DNA of 64,000 nt from DATFDN01 sp963830565 (GTDB lineage Bacteria > Pseudomonadota > Alphaproteobacteria > Acetobacterales > Acetobacteraceae): NCBI GenBank assembly GCA_963830565.1, contig CAWHMO010000011.1:75687-139686 (forward strand), written 5' to 3'. Below, in pieces: positions 1 to 8,284 of the stretch (the stretch's first letter is position 1; the number at the start of each line of letters is the position of its first letter). The notes under the pieces were generated by a model. It had not been told where the DNA came from. It worked only from the letters and a program-made list of their open reading frames with translations, and did not search any database. Position numbers and translations under genes: made by a program.

Positions 1-2
1 TG

Positions 3-1832
3 AAGTTCGACGCCGCCGATCCGCTCTGGCCCGACCGCGACCGCTTCGTGCTGTCCGCCGGGCACGGCTCCATGCTGCTCTATGCGCTGCTCTATCTGGT
101 TGGCGAGGAGGGCATGGGGATCGAGGAGATCGAGCAGTTCCGCGTCCTCCATTCGCACGCTGCCGGCCATCCCGAGTACGGCGAACTGCCGGGCATCGAG
201 ACCACCACCGGCCCGCTCGGCCAGGGCCTGGCCACCGCCGTCGGGATGGCGCTCGCCGAGCGGATGCTGGCGGCGCGCTTCGGCAAGTCGCTGGTCGATC
301 ACCGCACCTGGGTGATCTGCTCGGATGGCGACCTGATGGAGGGGATCAGCCACGAGGCGATCGGGCTGGCCGGCCATCTGCGGCTGGAGAAGCTGACCCT
401 GCTCTACGACGACAACCATGTCTCGATCGACGGCGACACCGCGCTCGCGCGGAGCGAGGACACGCTGAAGCGGTTCGCCGCCGAGGGCTGGGCGACCAAG
501 GCGGTGGATGGCCACGACCCGGCGCAGATCACCGCCGCGCTGTCCTTCGCCGTGCGGTCGAAGAAGCCCACCCTGATTGCCTGCCATACCATCATCGGCC
601 TCGGCGCGCCGACCAAGGCCGGGACGGCGGCGGTCCACGGCACCGCCCTCGGCGCCAAGGAGGCGGCGGGCGCCAAGAAGCTGCTGGGCTGGACGGCCCC
701 GCCCTTCACCGTTCCCGACGACATTCTGGAGCGGTGGCGCGCCATCGGTCATCGCGGCGCCTCGGCACGACGCGCCTGGCTCAAACGTCTCGCGCGGCAC
801 GGGACGCGCGCCGAGTTCGAACGCGCCATGGCCGGCAAGCTCCCAGATTCCTGGTTGGAGGCAGTGGTCGCACTGAAGCAGCAGATCGCCGATGAGAAGC
901 CCAAGCTCGCCACCCGCGCATCGAGCCAACGGGCGCTGGAGACGTTGGTTCCCGCGACGCCGGAACTGGTCGGCGGCTCGGCCGACCTCACCGGTTCCAA
1001 CCTGACCTACGTGAAGTCCATGGGAGAGGTGGCGCCAGGCAGCTACAGCGGGCGCTACATCCATTTCGGCATCCGCGAGCACGCGATGGCCGCCGCCGCC
1101 AACGGCATGGCGGTGCATGGCGGCCTCATTCCGTACACCGGCACGTTCTTCATCTTCAGTGACTACATGCGCCCGGCGATCCGGCTCGGCGCGATCATGC
1201 GCCAGCGCGTGATCCATGTGCTCACGCACGACTCGATCGGCCTCGGCGAGGACGGGCCGACACACCAGCCGGTCGAGCAGTTGGCGAGCCTGCGCGCCAT
1301 GCCGAACCTTTACGTCTTCCGGCCCGCCGACACGCTGGAGACGGCGGAGTGCTGGGAGCTCGCGATCCGCCGCACCGAGGGACCGAGCGCGCTGGTGCTC
1401 AGCCGTCAGGCAGTGCCCGCGCTGCGCAGGGACGCCAGCGAGAATCTCTGCGCGCGGGGCGGCTATGTGCTCGTCGAGGCGGAGGGGCCGCGTCAGGCGA
1501 CGCTGATCGCCACCGGCACGGAGGTCTCGATCATCGCGGAGGCGCGCGAGCAGCTCCGCCGCGAGGGGATCGCGGTCGCCGTGGTCTCGCTGCCGTGCTG
1601 GGAGCTGTTCGAGCTGCAGGACGCGGCCTATCGTGAGGGGGTGCTGGGCGGCGCGCCCCGCATCGGCATGGAGGCCGCCTCGCCGTTCGGCTGGGAGCGC
1701 TGGCTAGGGCCGGACGGGGTTTTCATCGGCATGACCAGTTTCGGCGCCTCGGGCGCGTGGCAGGATGTCTACAAGAACTTCGGGATCACTGCCGAGGCCG
1801 CCGTCGCTGCGGTGCGCAAGCGGCTCGGCTGA
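3..1832 (+). CDS. tkt: Transketolase (5' partial)
   Basis: Thiamine-diphosphate enzyme that moves two-carbon ketol units between sugar phosphates in the pentose phosphate or Calvin pathway; cytosolic. The open frame runs in from the left edge (KFDAADPLWPDRDRF is readable before the first internal GTG at 48), so the true start lies outside the window and roughly 50-60 residues are missing. Visible family motifs are LSAGHGSMLLYALL, TTTGPLGQG, the ThDP/Mg site SDGDLMEGISHEA, GGSADLTGSN, and the pyrimidine-domain stretch HFGIREHAM followed by GLGEDGPTHQPVEQ. The C-terminal domain ends at AAVRKRLG. gap follows after 36 bp and pgk after that, suggesting one carbon-metabolism operon. Identification is firm; whether it serves glycolysis/pentose phosphate or CO2 fixation cannot be told from the window. 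Confidence 0.97.
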   Translation, partial: KFDAADPLWPDRDRFVLSAGHGSMLLYALLYLVGEEGMGIEEIEQFRVLHSHAAGHPEYGELPGIETTTGPLGQGLATAVGMALAERMLAARFGKSLVDHRTWVICSDGDLMEGISHEAIGLAGHLRLEKLTLLYDDNHVSIDGDTALARSEDTLKRFAAEGWATKAVDGHDPAQITAALSFAVRSKKPTLIACHTIIGLGAPTKAGTAAVHGTALGAKEAAGAKKLLGWTAPPFTVPDDILERWRAIGHRGASARRAWLKRLARHGTRAEFERAMAGKLPDSWLEAVVALKQQIADEKPKLATRASSQRALETLVPATPELVGGSADLTGSNLTYVKSMGEVAPGSYSGRYIHFGIREHAMAAAANGMAVHGGLIPYTGTFFIFSDYMRPAIRLGAIMRQRVIHVLTHDSIGLGEDGPTHQPVEQLASLRAMPNLYVFRPADTLETAECWELAIRRTEGPSALVLSRQAVPALRRDASENLCARGGYVLVEAEGPRQATLIATGTEVSIIAEAREQLRREGIAVAVVSLPCWELFELQDAAYREGVLGGAPRIGMEAASPFGWERWLGPDGVFIGMTSFGASGAWQDVYKNFGITAEAAVAAVRKRLG

Positions 1833-1868
1833 GCCGGCGACAAGAAGCACAAGAGAAGGAACGCATTC

Positions 1869-2882
1869 ATGGCTGTGAAGGTCGCGATCAACGGGTTCGG
1901 CCGCATCGGGCGCCTGGTGCTGCGCGCCATGGTCGAGAGCGGGCGCGACGACCTCGTGCCAGTCGCGATCAACGATCTCGGCAGCCCCGAGGCCAACGCG
2001 CATCTGTTCAAGTACGACAGCGTGCATGGGCGCTTTCCCGGCGAAGTCGAGGTCTCGGGCAACAGCCTGACCATCCGCTTCGGCGGGCGCACCTGGGGAC
2101 CGATCAAGGTCTCCGCCGAGCGTGATCCGTCCAAGGTGCCATACCAGGGCGTGGACGTGGCCATGGAATGCACCGGGCTGTTCACCAGCAAGGAGAGCGC
2201 GGCGCAGCTGCTGAAGGCAGGGGCGCGCAAGGTGCTGATCTCGGCCCCGGCCGACGGGGTGGACGCGACCATCGTCTACGGCGTGAACCACAAGGCGATC
2301 ACGCGCGACATGACGGTGATCTCCAACGCCTCCTGCACCACCAACTGCCTGGCGCCGATGGCCAAGGTGTTGCATGAGGAGTTCGGCATCCTGCGCGGCT
2401 ACATGGTGACGATCCACGCCTATACCGGCGACCAGCGCACGGTCGATACGCTGCACAAGGACCTGCACCGCGCCCGCGCCGCCGCCGTCTCCGCCATCCC
2501 CACCACGACCGGCGCCGCCCGCGCGGTCGGCCTCGTGCTGCCGGAGCTGAAGGGCAAGCTGGACGGCACGGCGATCCGCATCCCGACACCGAACGTCTCG
2601 CTGGTTTCGCTCGACGTGAACCTCTCCAAGCCGGCGACGGTGGAGACCATCAACGCGGCGATGAAGCGCGCCGCCGAGGGCGAGATGCGCGGCATCATCG
2701 ACTACAACACCGCCAAGCTGGTCAGCGTCGATTTCAACCATGTCGCGGCGTCCTGCTCGTTCGACGCCACGCAGACGGCGGTGGTGGATGGCGCGCTGGC
2801 CCGCGTGATGGGGTGGTACGACAACGAGTGGGGCTTCTCCAACCGCATGTCGGATACCGCCGCGCTGTTCGGCAGCCTGTAG
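1869..2882 (+). CDS. gap: Type I glyceraldehyde-3-phosphate dehydrogenase
   Basis: Oxidises and phosphorylates glyceraldehyde 3-phosphate to 1,3-bisphosphoglycerate with NAD(P). The 337-residue length is normal for the family. The Rossmann motif INGFGRIGRLV is at the N-terminus, the catalytic Cys is about residue 156 in SNASCTTNCLAP, the partner His about 183 in TIHAYTGDQR, and the C-terminal WYDNEWGFSNRM is present. INDLG near residue 35 is where cofactor preference is set; an Asp here is usual in NAD-preferring enzymes. The start is ATG 1869 with a purine-rich GAGAAGGAA just upstream. It sits between tkt and pgk with only 3 bp before pgk, so the two are very probably co-transcribed. Confidence 0.98.
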   Translation: MAVKVAINGFGRIGRLVLRAMVESGRDDLVPVAINDLGSPEANAHLFKYDSVHGRFPGEVEVSGNSLTIRFGGRTWGPIKVSAERDPSKVPYQGVDVAMECTGLFTSKESAAQLLKAGARKVLISAPADGVDATIVYGVNHKAITRDMTVISNASCTTNCLAPMAKVLHEEFGILRGYMVTIHAYTGDQRTVDTLHKDLHRARAAAVSAIPTTTGAARAVGLVLPELKGKLDGTAIRIPTPNVSLVSLDVNLSKPATVETINAAMKRAAEGEMRGIIDYNTAKLVSVDFNHVAASCSFDATQTAVVDGALARVMGWYDNEWGFSNRMSDTAALFGSL

Positions 2883-2885
2883 GCC

Positions 2886-4076
2886 GTGGCCTTCCGCACC
2901 CTCGACGGGCTGGACGTGAAGGGAAAGCGCGTGCTGGTGCGCGCCGACCTCAACGTGCCGGTGCGCGACGGCAGGATCACCGACCTCACCCGCATCGAGC
3001 GCCTGTCGCCCACCATCCGCGAGCTGGCGGGCAAGGGCGCCAAGGTGATCGTGTGCAGCCATTTCGACCGCCCCAAGGGCAGGCGGGTGCCGGAGATGTC
3101 GCTCGCGCCGATGGCGCAGGCGCTGGGCGAGGTGCTGGGACAGCGCGTGCGCTTCGCCGAGGACTGCGTCGGACTGATCGCCCAGCAGGCCATCGAGCGC
3201 ATGGGCGAGGGCGACGTGCTGGTGCTGGAGAACACCCGCTACGACGCGCGAGAGGAGCGGAACGATCCCGGCTTCGCCGCCGAGTTGGCCAGGCTCGCCG
3301 ACATCTACGTCAACGACGCCTTCTCGGCGGCGCACCGCGCGCACGCCAGCACCGAGGGCGTGGCGCATCTGCTGCCCGCCTATGCCGGGCGGCTGATGCA
3401 GGCCGAGCTGGAGGCACTGGATGCCGCGCTCGGCAATCCCGCTCGCCCGGTAATGGCGATCGTCGGCGGGGCCAAGGTGTCCACCAAGCTCGAGCTGCTC
3501 GGCAACCTGGTGGGCAGGGTGGAGGTACTGGTGATCGGCGGGGCGATGGCCAACACCTTCCTCGCCGCGCAAGGCGTCGCGGTCGGGCGCTCGTTGCAGG
3601 AGGCCGAGATGCACGTCACGGCGCGCAGCATCCTGGTGCGCGCCAAGCAGGCGGGGTGCGAGGTGGTTCTGCCGGTCGATGCGGTGGTCGCGGCCACGCT
3701 GGCCGCCGGCGTCGCGACCAGTACCGTGCCGATCGCGCAGGTGCCCATGGACATGATGATCCTCGATGTGGGCCCGGCGAGTGTGGCGGCGCTGACCGCG
3801 AGGCTGGCCGGCATGCGCACTTTGGTCTGGAACGGCCCGCTCGGCGCCTTCGAGACCCCGCCCTTCGACGCGGCGACGGTGGCCTTTGCCAAGGCGGTGG
3901 CGCAAGCCACGCGGAGCGGCGGCCTGCGCAGCGTGGCCGGCGGCGGCGACACCGTCTCGGCGCTGCGCCACGCCGGCGTGCTCGATCAGATCAGCTACGT
4001 CTCCAGCGCCGGCGGCGCGTTCCTGGAGTGGCTGGAGGGCAAGACCCTGCCCGGAGTGGCGGCGCTTCAGGGGTAA
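2886..4076 (+). CDS. pgk: Phosphoglycerate kinase
   Basis: Transfers phosphate between 1,3-bisphosphoglycerate and ADP, the step after GAPDH. The 396-residue length is normal. Visible are the N-terminal substrate-binding RADLNVPV, the SHFDRPKG stretch, ENTRYDAREERNDP, NDAFSAAHRAHAST, the hinge region VGGAKVSTKLELL, and the C-terminal nucleotide loop GGGDTVSAL. The start chosen is GTG 2886, only 3 bp after the gap stop; no in-frame ATG precedes the conserved start of the domain. This is the last gene of the tkt-gap-pgk run, with no aldolase gene following. Confidence 0.97.
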   Translation: MAFRTLDGLDVKGKRVLVRADLNVPVRDGRITDLTRIERLSPTIRELAGKGAKVIVCSHFDRPKGRRVPEMSLAPMAQALGEVLGQRVRFAEDCVGLIAQQAIERMGEGDVLVLENTRYDAREERNDPGFAAELARLADIYVNDAFSAAHRAHASTEGVAHLLPAYAGRLMQAELEALDAALGNPARPVMAIVGGAKVSTKLELLGNLVGRVEVLVIGGAMANTFLAAQGVAVGRSLQEAEMHVTARSILVRAKQAGCEVVLPVDAVVAATLAAGVATSTVPIAQVPMDMMILDVGPASVAALTARLAGMRTLVWNGPLGAFETPPFDAATVAFAKAVAQATRSGGLRSVAGGGDTVSALRHAGVLDQISYVSSAGGAFLEWLEGKTLPGVAALQG

Positions 4077-4128
4077 CACTCGCGCGAGGTCGTTGCGCTT
4101 CCGGCGTTCGTTCATCTAGTGTTAACAC

Positions 4129-4362
4129 ATGCGCTGGATGATCCTGAGCATGTTGTCCTCCGCCTCCCTCTCCGCCTTCTCGGCCTCCGTGCTGAAGGCC
4201 GGGTTCGGCACCGTCCAGCCCGGCCCGGCGCTGCGACCGTTCGGGTTCAGCCCGCAGAGCCAGTCGGCCGCCCCTTCCGCCTCGCCGCAACTGCCGGCAC
4301 AGGCCGCACCCGCGCCGTTCGGGGCCATGCCGCGGGGATCGCTGCTTGATCTTTCGGTGTAG
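4129..4362 (+). CDS. Small hypothetical protein
   Basis: A 77-residue reading frame starting at ATG 4129 directly after a GTGTTAACAC palindrome. It has a short hydrophobic N-terminus (residues 1-20), then a Pro/Ala/Gln-rich middle and a distinct C-terminal end PRGSLLDLSV. No recognised domain. There is no clear Shine-Dalgarno. A frame of similar length exists on the opposite strand, so coding status is uncertain; the low-complexity but non-random C-terminus and the position after pgk favour this strand. Could be a small membrane-attached or exported protein. Confidence 0.4.
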   Translation: MRWMILSMLSSASLSAFSASVLKAGFGTVQPGPALRPFGFSPQSQSAAPSASPQLPAQAAPAPFGAMPRGSLLDLSV

Positions 4363-4559
4363 GGCGCCGGACCCGTTCCGTCTGTAGGGCCGTGTGTTTA
4401 CTGGATACGATTGCGCCTTTGAGGCAATCTCTGCGGAGCCGAATCGAGAGCTGGAACGTTACGGCTTAACCCCGTCTGAGAGGTGTTGGTTGCAACTCAG
4501 ACAGGTGGGCTGACGGCTCGTACAGCTGCGGCAGTTTAGCGTGAGCGCAGGGGAGTAGC

Positions 4560-4820
4560 ATGCCACGTATTACGGTCGAGCAGGTCGAAGAGGGACTGCA
4601 TCCGAGCGAGGTTGTGGTGACGATACGCACCGCCGACGGAAAAATGGAAGAGGTTGCCGTTGACCGGCAACTCGTCGAGCAAGGCGGGCTGAGGGTATAT
4701 CCCGTCAGCTCCGGCAACGAGGGCATCCTTGTCGAGCTCCCGCGCGAGACGCTGAGCGGAATATGGCGCGTCTTGATGCCGAAGGCTTCGGTTTCCGGCA
4801 TGGAGGAGGTCGCCATTTGA
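4560..4820 (+). CDS. Hypothetical small protein upstream of Dcd-like gene
   Basis: An 86-residue protein with an even mix of charged and hydrophobic residues, no signal peptide and no membrane segment; family not recognised. It begins at ATG 4560, preceded by AGGGGAG at 4550-4556, a usable ribosome site. Its TGA stop overlaps the TTG start of the dCTP-deaminase-like gene (TTGA, 4817-4820), so the two are translationally coupled and probably act together. Base composition from about 4380 to 5370 looks less GC-rich than the neighbours, which suggests acquisition as a pair. About 200 bp upstream (4363-4559) hold no gene and probably contain the promoter. Confidence 0.65.
   Translation: MPRITVEQVEEGLHPSEVVVTIRTADGKMEEVAVDRQLVEQGGLRVYPVSSGNEGILVELPRETLSGIWRVLMPKASVSGMEEVAI
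4802..4810 (+). promoter_or_regulatory. Shine-Dalgarno deciding a TTG start
   Basis: GGAGGAGGT lies 6 nt upstream of TTG 4817 and inside the end of the preceding small gene. This strong site, with the TTGA stop/start overlap, argues for the rare TTG start rather than the in-frame ATG at 4763, which would give 18 extra residues unlike the family N-terminus. Confidence 0.7.
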
Positions 4821-5374
4821 TCCTAACTGATCGGGAAATCCGCCTGTCAATCGCGGAGGGGGTAATCATCGTCGATCCCCCGCCCGGCGCCTCGGCCTAT
4901 AGCTCAACGAGTCTGGATCTGACGCTCGACGAGAACTTTCGTACCTTCACCGAAGGCAAGGTCGGCCTGGAGTTGACGATCGACCCGGCCAAACCGGGCT
5001 ACAAGCTCCAGGATGCACTGGCTCAAGTTTCCAACCCTCAAGTGATTGATGCTAATGACGGATTCGTACTTGGAAGAAATCGGTTAGTGCTTGCCTGGAC
5101 GAAGGAGCGAGTTCACCTCAAGCCCACGGCACGCGTCGCTGCCCGCGTGGAGGGGAAAAGTTCTCTGGCCCGTCTCGGCTTAGCAATCCATGTGACGGCA
5201 CCGACGATCCATGCGGGCTTTCCCGGCCAAATCCAGCTCGAAGTCATCAATCACGGGCCCCTTCCAATTCGGCTAAGGGCCGGAATGCCGATCTGTCAAT
5301 TGATTTTCGAGCAGACACTTGGGTTTCCCGAAACCGGTTACGGAGGGCAGTTCAGCGGTCAGCTCAGCCGATAA
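4817..5374 (+). CDS. dCTP deaminase / dUTPase-superfamily protein
   Basis: 185-residue protein of the Dcd/DUT trimeric fold, which deaminates dCTP to dUTP (or further to dUMP). The N-terminus MILTDREIRLSI matches the family start. The central catalytic stretch is present: GKSSLARLGL supplies the Ser and Arg, HVTAPTIHAGFPG follows, and QLEVINHG carries the catalytic Glu, then LRAGMPICQL. It is shorter than typical Dcd and lacks the long basic tail after GQFSGQLSR. The gene is coupled to an unknown 86-residue partner rather than to housekeeping genes, and its 3' end overlaps the convergent LLM gene by 11 bp. It might be a second, acquired Dcd. Family confident; exact substrate not provable here. 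Confidence 0.85.
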   Translation: MILTDREIRLSIAEGVIIVDPPPGASAYSSTSLDLTLDENFRTFTEGKVGLELTIDPAKPGYKLQDALAQVSNPQVIDANDGFVLGRNRLVLAWTKERVHLKPTARVAARVEGKSSLARLGLAIHVTAPTIHAGFPGQIQLEVINHGPLPIRLRAGMPICQLIFEQTLGFPETGYGGQFSGQLSR

Positions 5375-6368
5375 ATCTTGTTCCCGCCATCATTAAATCC
5401 GACAGCAGAGGCATCGCCTCCTCAGCGAACCCGGCGATCTGCCGATCCCGCTCCTCGTATGGCCCGACGAAATCCAGCACGACATGGCGCACCCCCGCCG
5501 CGTGGAAGGCGCGGATGCGCTCGGCCACCTGCGCCGGGGTGCCGAGGGCGCAATAGCGGCGGGCCGGGTTGCGGAAATCCATGGCGTAGCGCACCGACAA
5601 CGACGCGGAGGCGGCGTCCAACGCCGCCTCGAAGCTCGAATCTAGCCGGGTGAAAAGCAGGTGCCCGGTGCCAAAATCCTGCAAATCTCGCCCGGCCTGG
5701 CTCGCGGCATCTTCGATCTCGGCCAGGGCCTGCGCGTACATCTCGGGCGTGACGACATACGACAGATACCCGTCGCCCAGCCGCGCCGTCCGCCTCAGCG
5801 CCGCCTTGCTCCGCCCGCCGAACCAGATCGGCGGGCCACTTGGCTGGCGTGGCGGCGGGCGGAGCGCGACATCCTCGAACCCGCCGTAGAAGCCGCCCTG
5901 GCGCGTAACCGGGGCGCCGGTCCAGAACTCGCGCAGCAGCCGCACCCCCTCGCCTAGCCGCGCGCCGCGTTCGGCCATTGGCACCCCGCACACCGCGTAT
6001 TCCTGTGGGAACTCGCCGCCTACGCCGACCCCGAAGATCAGCCGCCCCTCGGTCAGGTGGTCGAGCGTGGCAACCTGCTTGGCGACCGGCGCGGGATGGC
6101 GCAGCGGCAGCAGATAGACGCCGGTGCCGAGCAATAGCCGCCGGCTGACCACCGCCGCCTGCGCGAGTTGCAGCAGCGGGTCGACGACCGGGATGGCGAA
6201 CGAGACATGATCGCCAGCCCAGAGCAAGTCGTAGCCGGCGCGGTCCACAAGCTCGACCAGGGCCACCAGCTCGTCGATGCGCGGTTCCCAAGGTCCGCTC
6301 GCCGGCTCGGTCCGCCGATGGATGGTCTGCACGCCGATGCGCAGGCGCGGATCCAGGGTCAGGGTCAT
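5364..6368 (-). CDS. LLM-class flavin-dependent oxidoreductase
   Basis: 334-residue luciferase-like monooxygenase fold protein; such enzymes bind FMN or F420. Seen: YDLLWAGDHVSF near the N-terminus, LGTGVYLLPLRHP, the LDHLTEGRLIFGVGVGGE segment typical of the class, and PPIWFGGRSKAALRRTARLGDGY. ATG 6368 is the likely start because it overlaps the TGA of the upstream gene as ATGA (6365-6368), implying coupling; a longer open frame upstream is read through the neighbour. It is the second gene of a two-gene minus-strand unit. Substrate unknown; cofactor choice cannot be read from sequence alone. Confidence 0.88.
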   Translation of the reverse strand: MTLTLDPRLRIGVQTIHRRTEPASGPWEPRIDELVALVELVDRAGYDLLWAGDHVSFAIPVVDPLLQLAQAAVVSRRLLLGTGVYLLPLRHPAPVAKQVATLDHLTEGRLIFGVGVGGEFPQEYAVCGVPMAERGARLGEGVRLLREFWTGAPVTRQGGFYGGFEDVALRPPPRQPSGPPIWFGGRSKAALRRTARLGDGYLSYVVTPEMYAQALAEIEDAASQAGRDLQDFGTGHLLFTRLDSSFEAALDAASASLSVRYAMDFRNPARRYCALGTPAQVAERIRAFHAAGVRHVVLDFVGPYEERDRQIAGFAEEAMPLLSDLMMAGTRFIG

Positions 6369-7420
6369 GCCGGAGGCTCCCAGTCTGCGAAACCCGCGAA
6401 GACGTGCGGGATGCGCTTGATGTCGCCGACCAGCTCGCGCGCCAATCCGACAGGGGTGCCGGAGGAAAGCTGGAGATCGAAGGCGTCCGCGACACCGCCG
6501 AACCGCCGCTCGATGGCGGCGCCCAGATCCTCGAACGTGGCGCAGGCGGCGAAGAGGTGCACCACGTCGTCGGAGATCAGCGCCGGCATCTCCGCCCATC
6601 GGCCGGTGACCGAGAGCCGATGCAGCGTCGCTCCCAGCTCCTCCAACCCATGCAGCGCCAGGATCGGCAGATAGGTGCGGGTCGAGCCGTAGAAGGCGAC
6701 GCGCGCGCGGACCTTCTCCATGGAAGCCGCCACGCTCGCCTCGTCGGGGCCGGTGCAGACGAATCCGCCGCCGTGGATGTCGAAATGCGCGCGCTGGCGC
6801 CCGCCGCGCTGTATCCCGGTGTGCAGGTTCGGCAGGCAAACCTCCTCCAGGTAGCGGCGCGAGCAGAGCGGGTGCAGGCGCACGCCGTCGCAGTGCTGGC
6901 CGGCCATGCGCAGCATCGCCTCGCCGACCGCCGAGACGGTGACGGGCACCATGGCCAGCCCGGTCGGCTCGGGCGAGAAGTCGGGGGTCATCAAGGTCAG
7001 GGTGTAGTGCTCGCTGTGGTAGTCGAGCCGGCCGCGCGTCTCCCAGCAGCGCCAGATGGCGCGCAACGCGCCGATATAGTCGCGCAGCCGCGGCGCCGGA
7101 GCGGTCCAGGCGACGCCGAAGCGCCGCTCGTTGTGGCCCTTCACCTGGCTGCCCAGGCCGAGCACGAAGCGGCCCCTGGAATTGGCCTGCAAGTCCCAGG
7201 CCTCAATTGCCGTCACCGTCGGACTGCGCGGAAAGGCGACCGCGATCGAGGGGGTCAGCTCGACGCGCTCCGTGGCGAGTGCCGCGAAGGCGAGCGGCGT
7301 GAACACCTCGTGGCCCAGCTCCACCGTCATCAGCGCGTCGAACCCGGCCGCCTCGGCTTGCTGCGCGGCTGGTGCCACGTCGCGCCAGTCCTGCATCGGC
7401 AGCACCGTGAACACCCGCAT
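6365..7420 (-). CDS. LLM-class oxidoreductase, MSMEG_2256-like subfamily
   Basis: 351-residue member of the luciferase-like superfamily. The start MRVFTVLPMQDWRD at ATG 7420 follows a GGGAGAGGG ribosome site; 18 additional in-frame codons upstream are ignored. Motifs include GFDALMTVELGHEVFTPLAF, AVAFPRSPTVTA, GRFVLGLGSQVKGHNERRFG and GVRLHPLCSRRYLEE. It is clearly paralogous to the plus-strand gene at 8285-9319 (same FPRSP, NERRF, HLFAA and ERRFGG positions), so an ancestral duplication flanks the enoyl-CoA hydratase gene. I assign the subfamily by resemblance to the TIGR03617-type proteins. Confidence 0.88.
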   Translation of the reverse strand: MRVFTVLPMQDWRDVAPAAQQAEAAGFDALMTVELGHEVFTPLAFAALATERVELTPSIAVAFPRSPTVTAIEAWDLQANSRGRFVLGLGSQVKGHNERRFGVAWTAPAPRLRDYIGALRAIWRCWETRGRLDYHSEHYTLTLMTPDFSPEPTGLAMVPVTVSAVGEAMLRMAGQHCDGVRLHPLCSRRYLEEVCLPNLHTGIQRGGRQRAHFDIHGGGFVCTGPDEASVAASMEKVRARVAFYGSTRTYLPILALHGLEELGATLHRLSVTGRWAEMPALISDDVVHLFAACATFEDLGAAIERRFGGVADAFDLQLSSGTPVGLARELVGDIKRIPHVFAGFADWEPPA

Positions 7421-7500
7421 GACCCTCTCCCTCCCCGCTGGCGCGAGCTTGCCTGTGCCCGCTGCTCCAGCCAAGCTCCGGGAAACGAGAGAGGGATGCG

Positions 7501-8283
7501 ATGTCGGACGTACTGGAAACCGTCGAGGACGGCGTCGGCATCCTGACGCTGAACCGGCCCGACCGGCTGAACGCGCTGTCGCAGCCGATGCTGGCCGGGG
7601 TGCGGGAGGGTCTGGCCCGGATGGCCGAAGATGAAGCGGTGGGCGCCATCGTCATCACCGGCGCCGGGCGCGGCTTCTGCGCTGGTGGCGACGTGAAGGA
7701 CATGGCGAGCCGCACGGAGCAGACCTACGAGGAGCGCGTCACACGCCTGTCGCGGATGCACGAGCTGCCGCAGATCATGCGCCGCCATCCCAAGGTCATC
7801 GTCGGCATGGTGAACGGCCCGGCTTTCGGCGCCGGCCTCGGCCTCGCGATGGCGTGCGACCTGCGCGTGGCGGCGCGCTCCGCCCGCTTCGGCACCGCCT
7901 TCGCCAACATCGCCTACTCGGGCGACTTCGGCGGCACGTGGCTGCTGACCCAGCTCGTGGGTCCGGCGAAGGCGCGGGAGATGTATCTGCTCGGCGATCC
8001 AATCGACGCCGAGCAGGCGGCTTCGATCGGACTGGTGAACCGGGTCGTGGACGATGCGGCGCTGGCCGAGGAGGCGATGGCGCTGGCCCGCCGCCTCGCC
8101 GCCGGCCCGCGCCTCGCCTATGGCTACATCAAGCGCAATCTTAACGCGGCCGAGACCGAGACGCTCGCCACGGTGTGCGACCTGGAGGCGGTGCATCAGG
8201 CGCGGACCGGCCTCTCGGAGGATCACCGCGAGGCGGTAACGGCGTTCGCCGAGAAGCGCCGGCCGGTGTTCCGGGGACGCTGA
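7501..8283 (+). CDS. Enoyl-CoA hydratase/isomerase family protein
   Basis: 260-residue crotonase-fold enzyme acting on acyl-CoA thioesters. GILTLNRPDRLNALS at the N-terminus, GAGRGFCAGGDVKDM forming the CoA-binding/oxyanion segment, and GPAFGAGLGLAMACDLRVAA with the second oxyanion Gly are visible. In the third segment, where hydratases often have a catalytic Glu, the sequence reads NIAYSGDFGGTWLL, so the exact chemistry (hydratase, isomerase or other) is uncertain. ATG 7501 follows GAGAGAGGGATGCG. The LLM gene starts 1 bp after its stop, pointing to an operon. Confidence 0.92.
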   Translation: MSDVLETVEDGVGILTLNRPDRLNALSQPMLAGVREGLARMAEDEAVGAIVITGAGRGFCAGGDVKDMASRTEQTYEERVTRLSRMHELPQIMRRHPKVIVGMVNGPAFGAGLGLAMACDLRVAARSARFGTAFANIAYSGDFGGTWLLTQLVGPAKAREMYLLGDPIDAEQAASIGLVNRVVDDAALAEEAMALARRLAAGPRLAYGYIKRNLNAAETETLATVCDLEAVHQARTGLSEDHREAVTAFAEKRRPVFRGR

Positions 8284-8284
8284 G

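Noticed and set aside
48..50. GTG at 48 as transketolase start
   Set aside because: Conserved transketolase sequence continues upstream to the window edge, so this is an internal codon.
1704..4115. Very long minus-strand open frame (about 800 codons) opposite gap and pgk
   Set aside because: It is the antisense of well-supported genes, and its His/Arg/Gly-rich composition is typical of shadow frames in GC-rich DNA.
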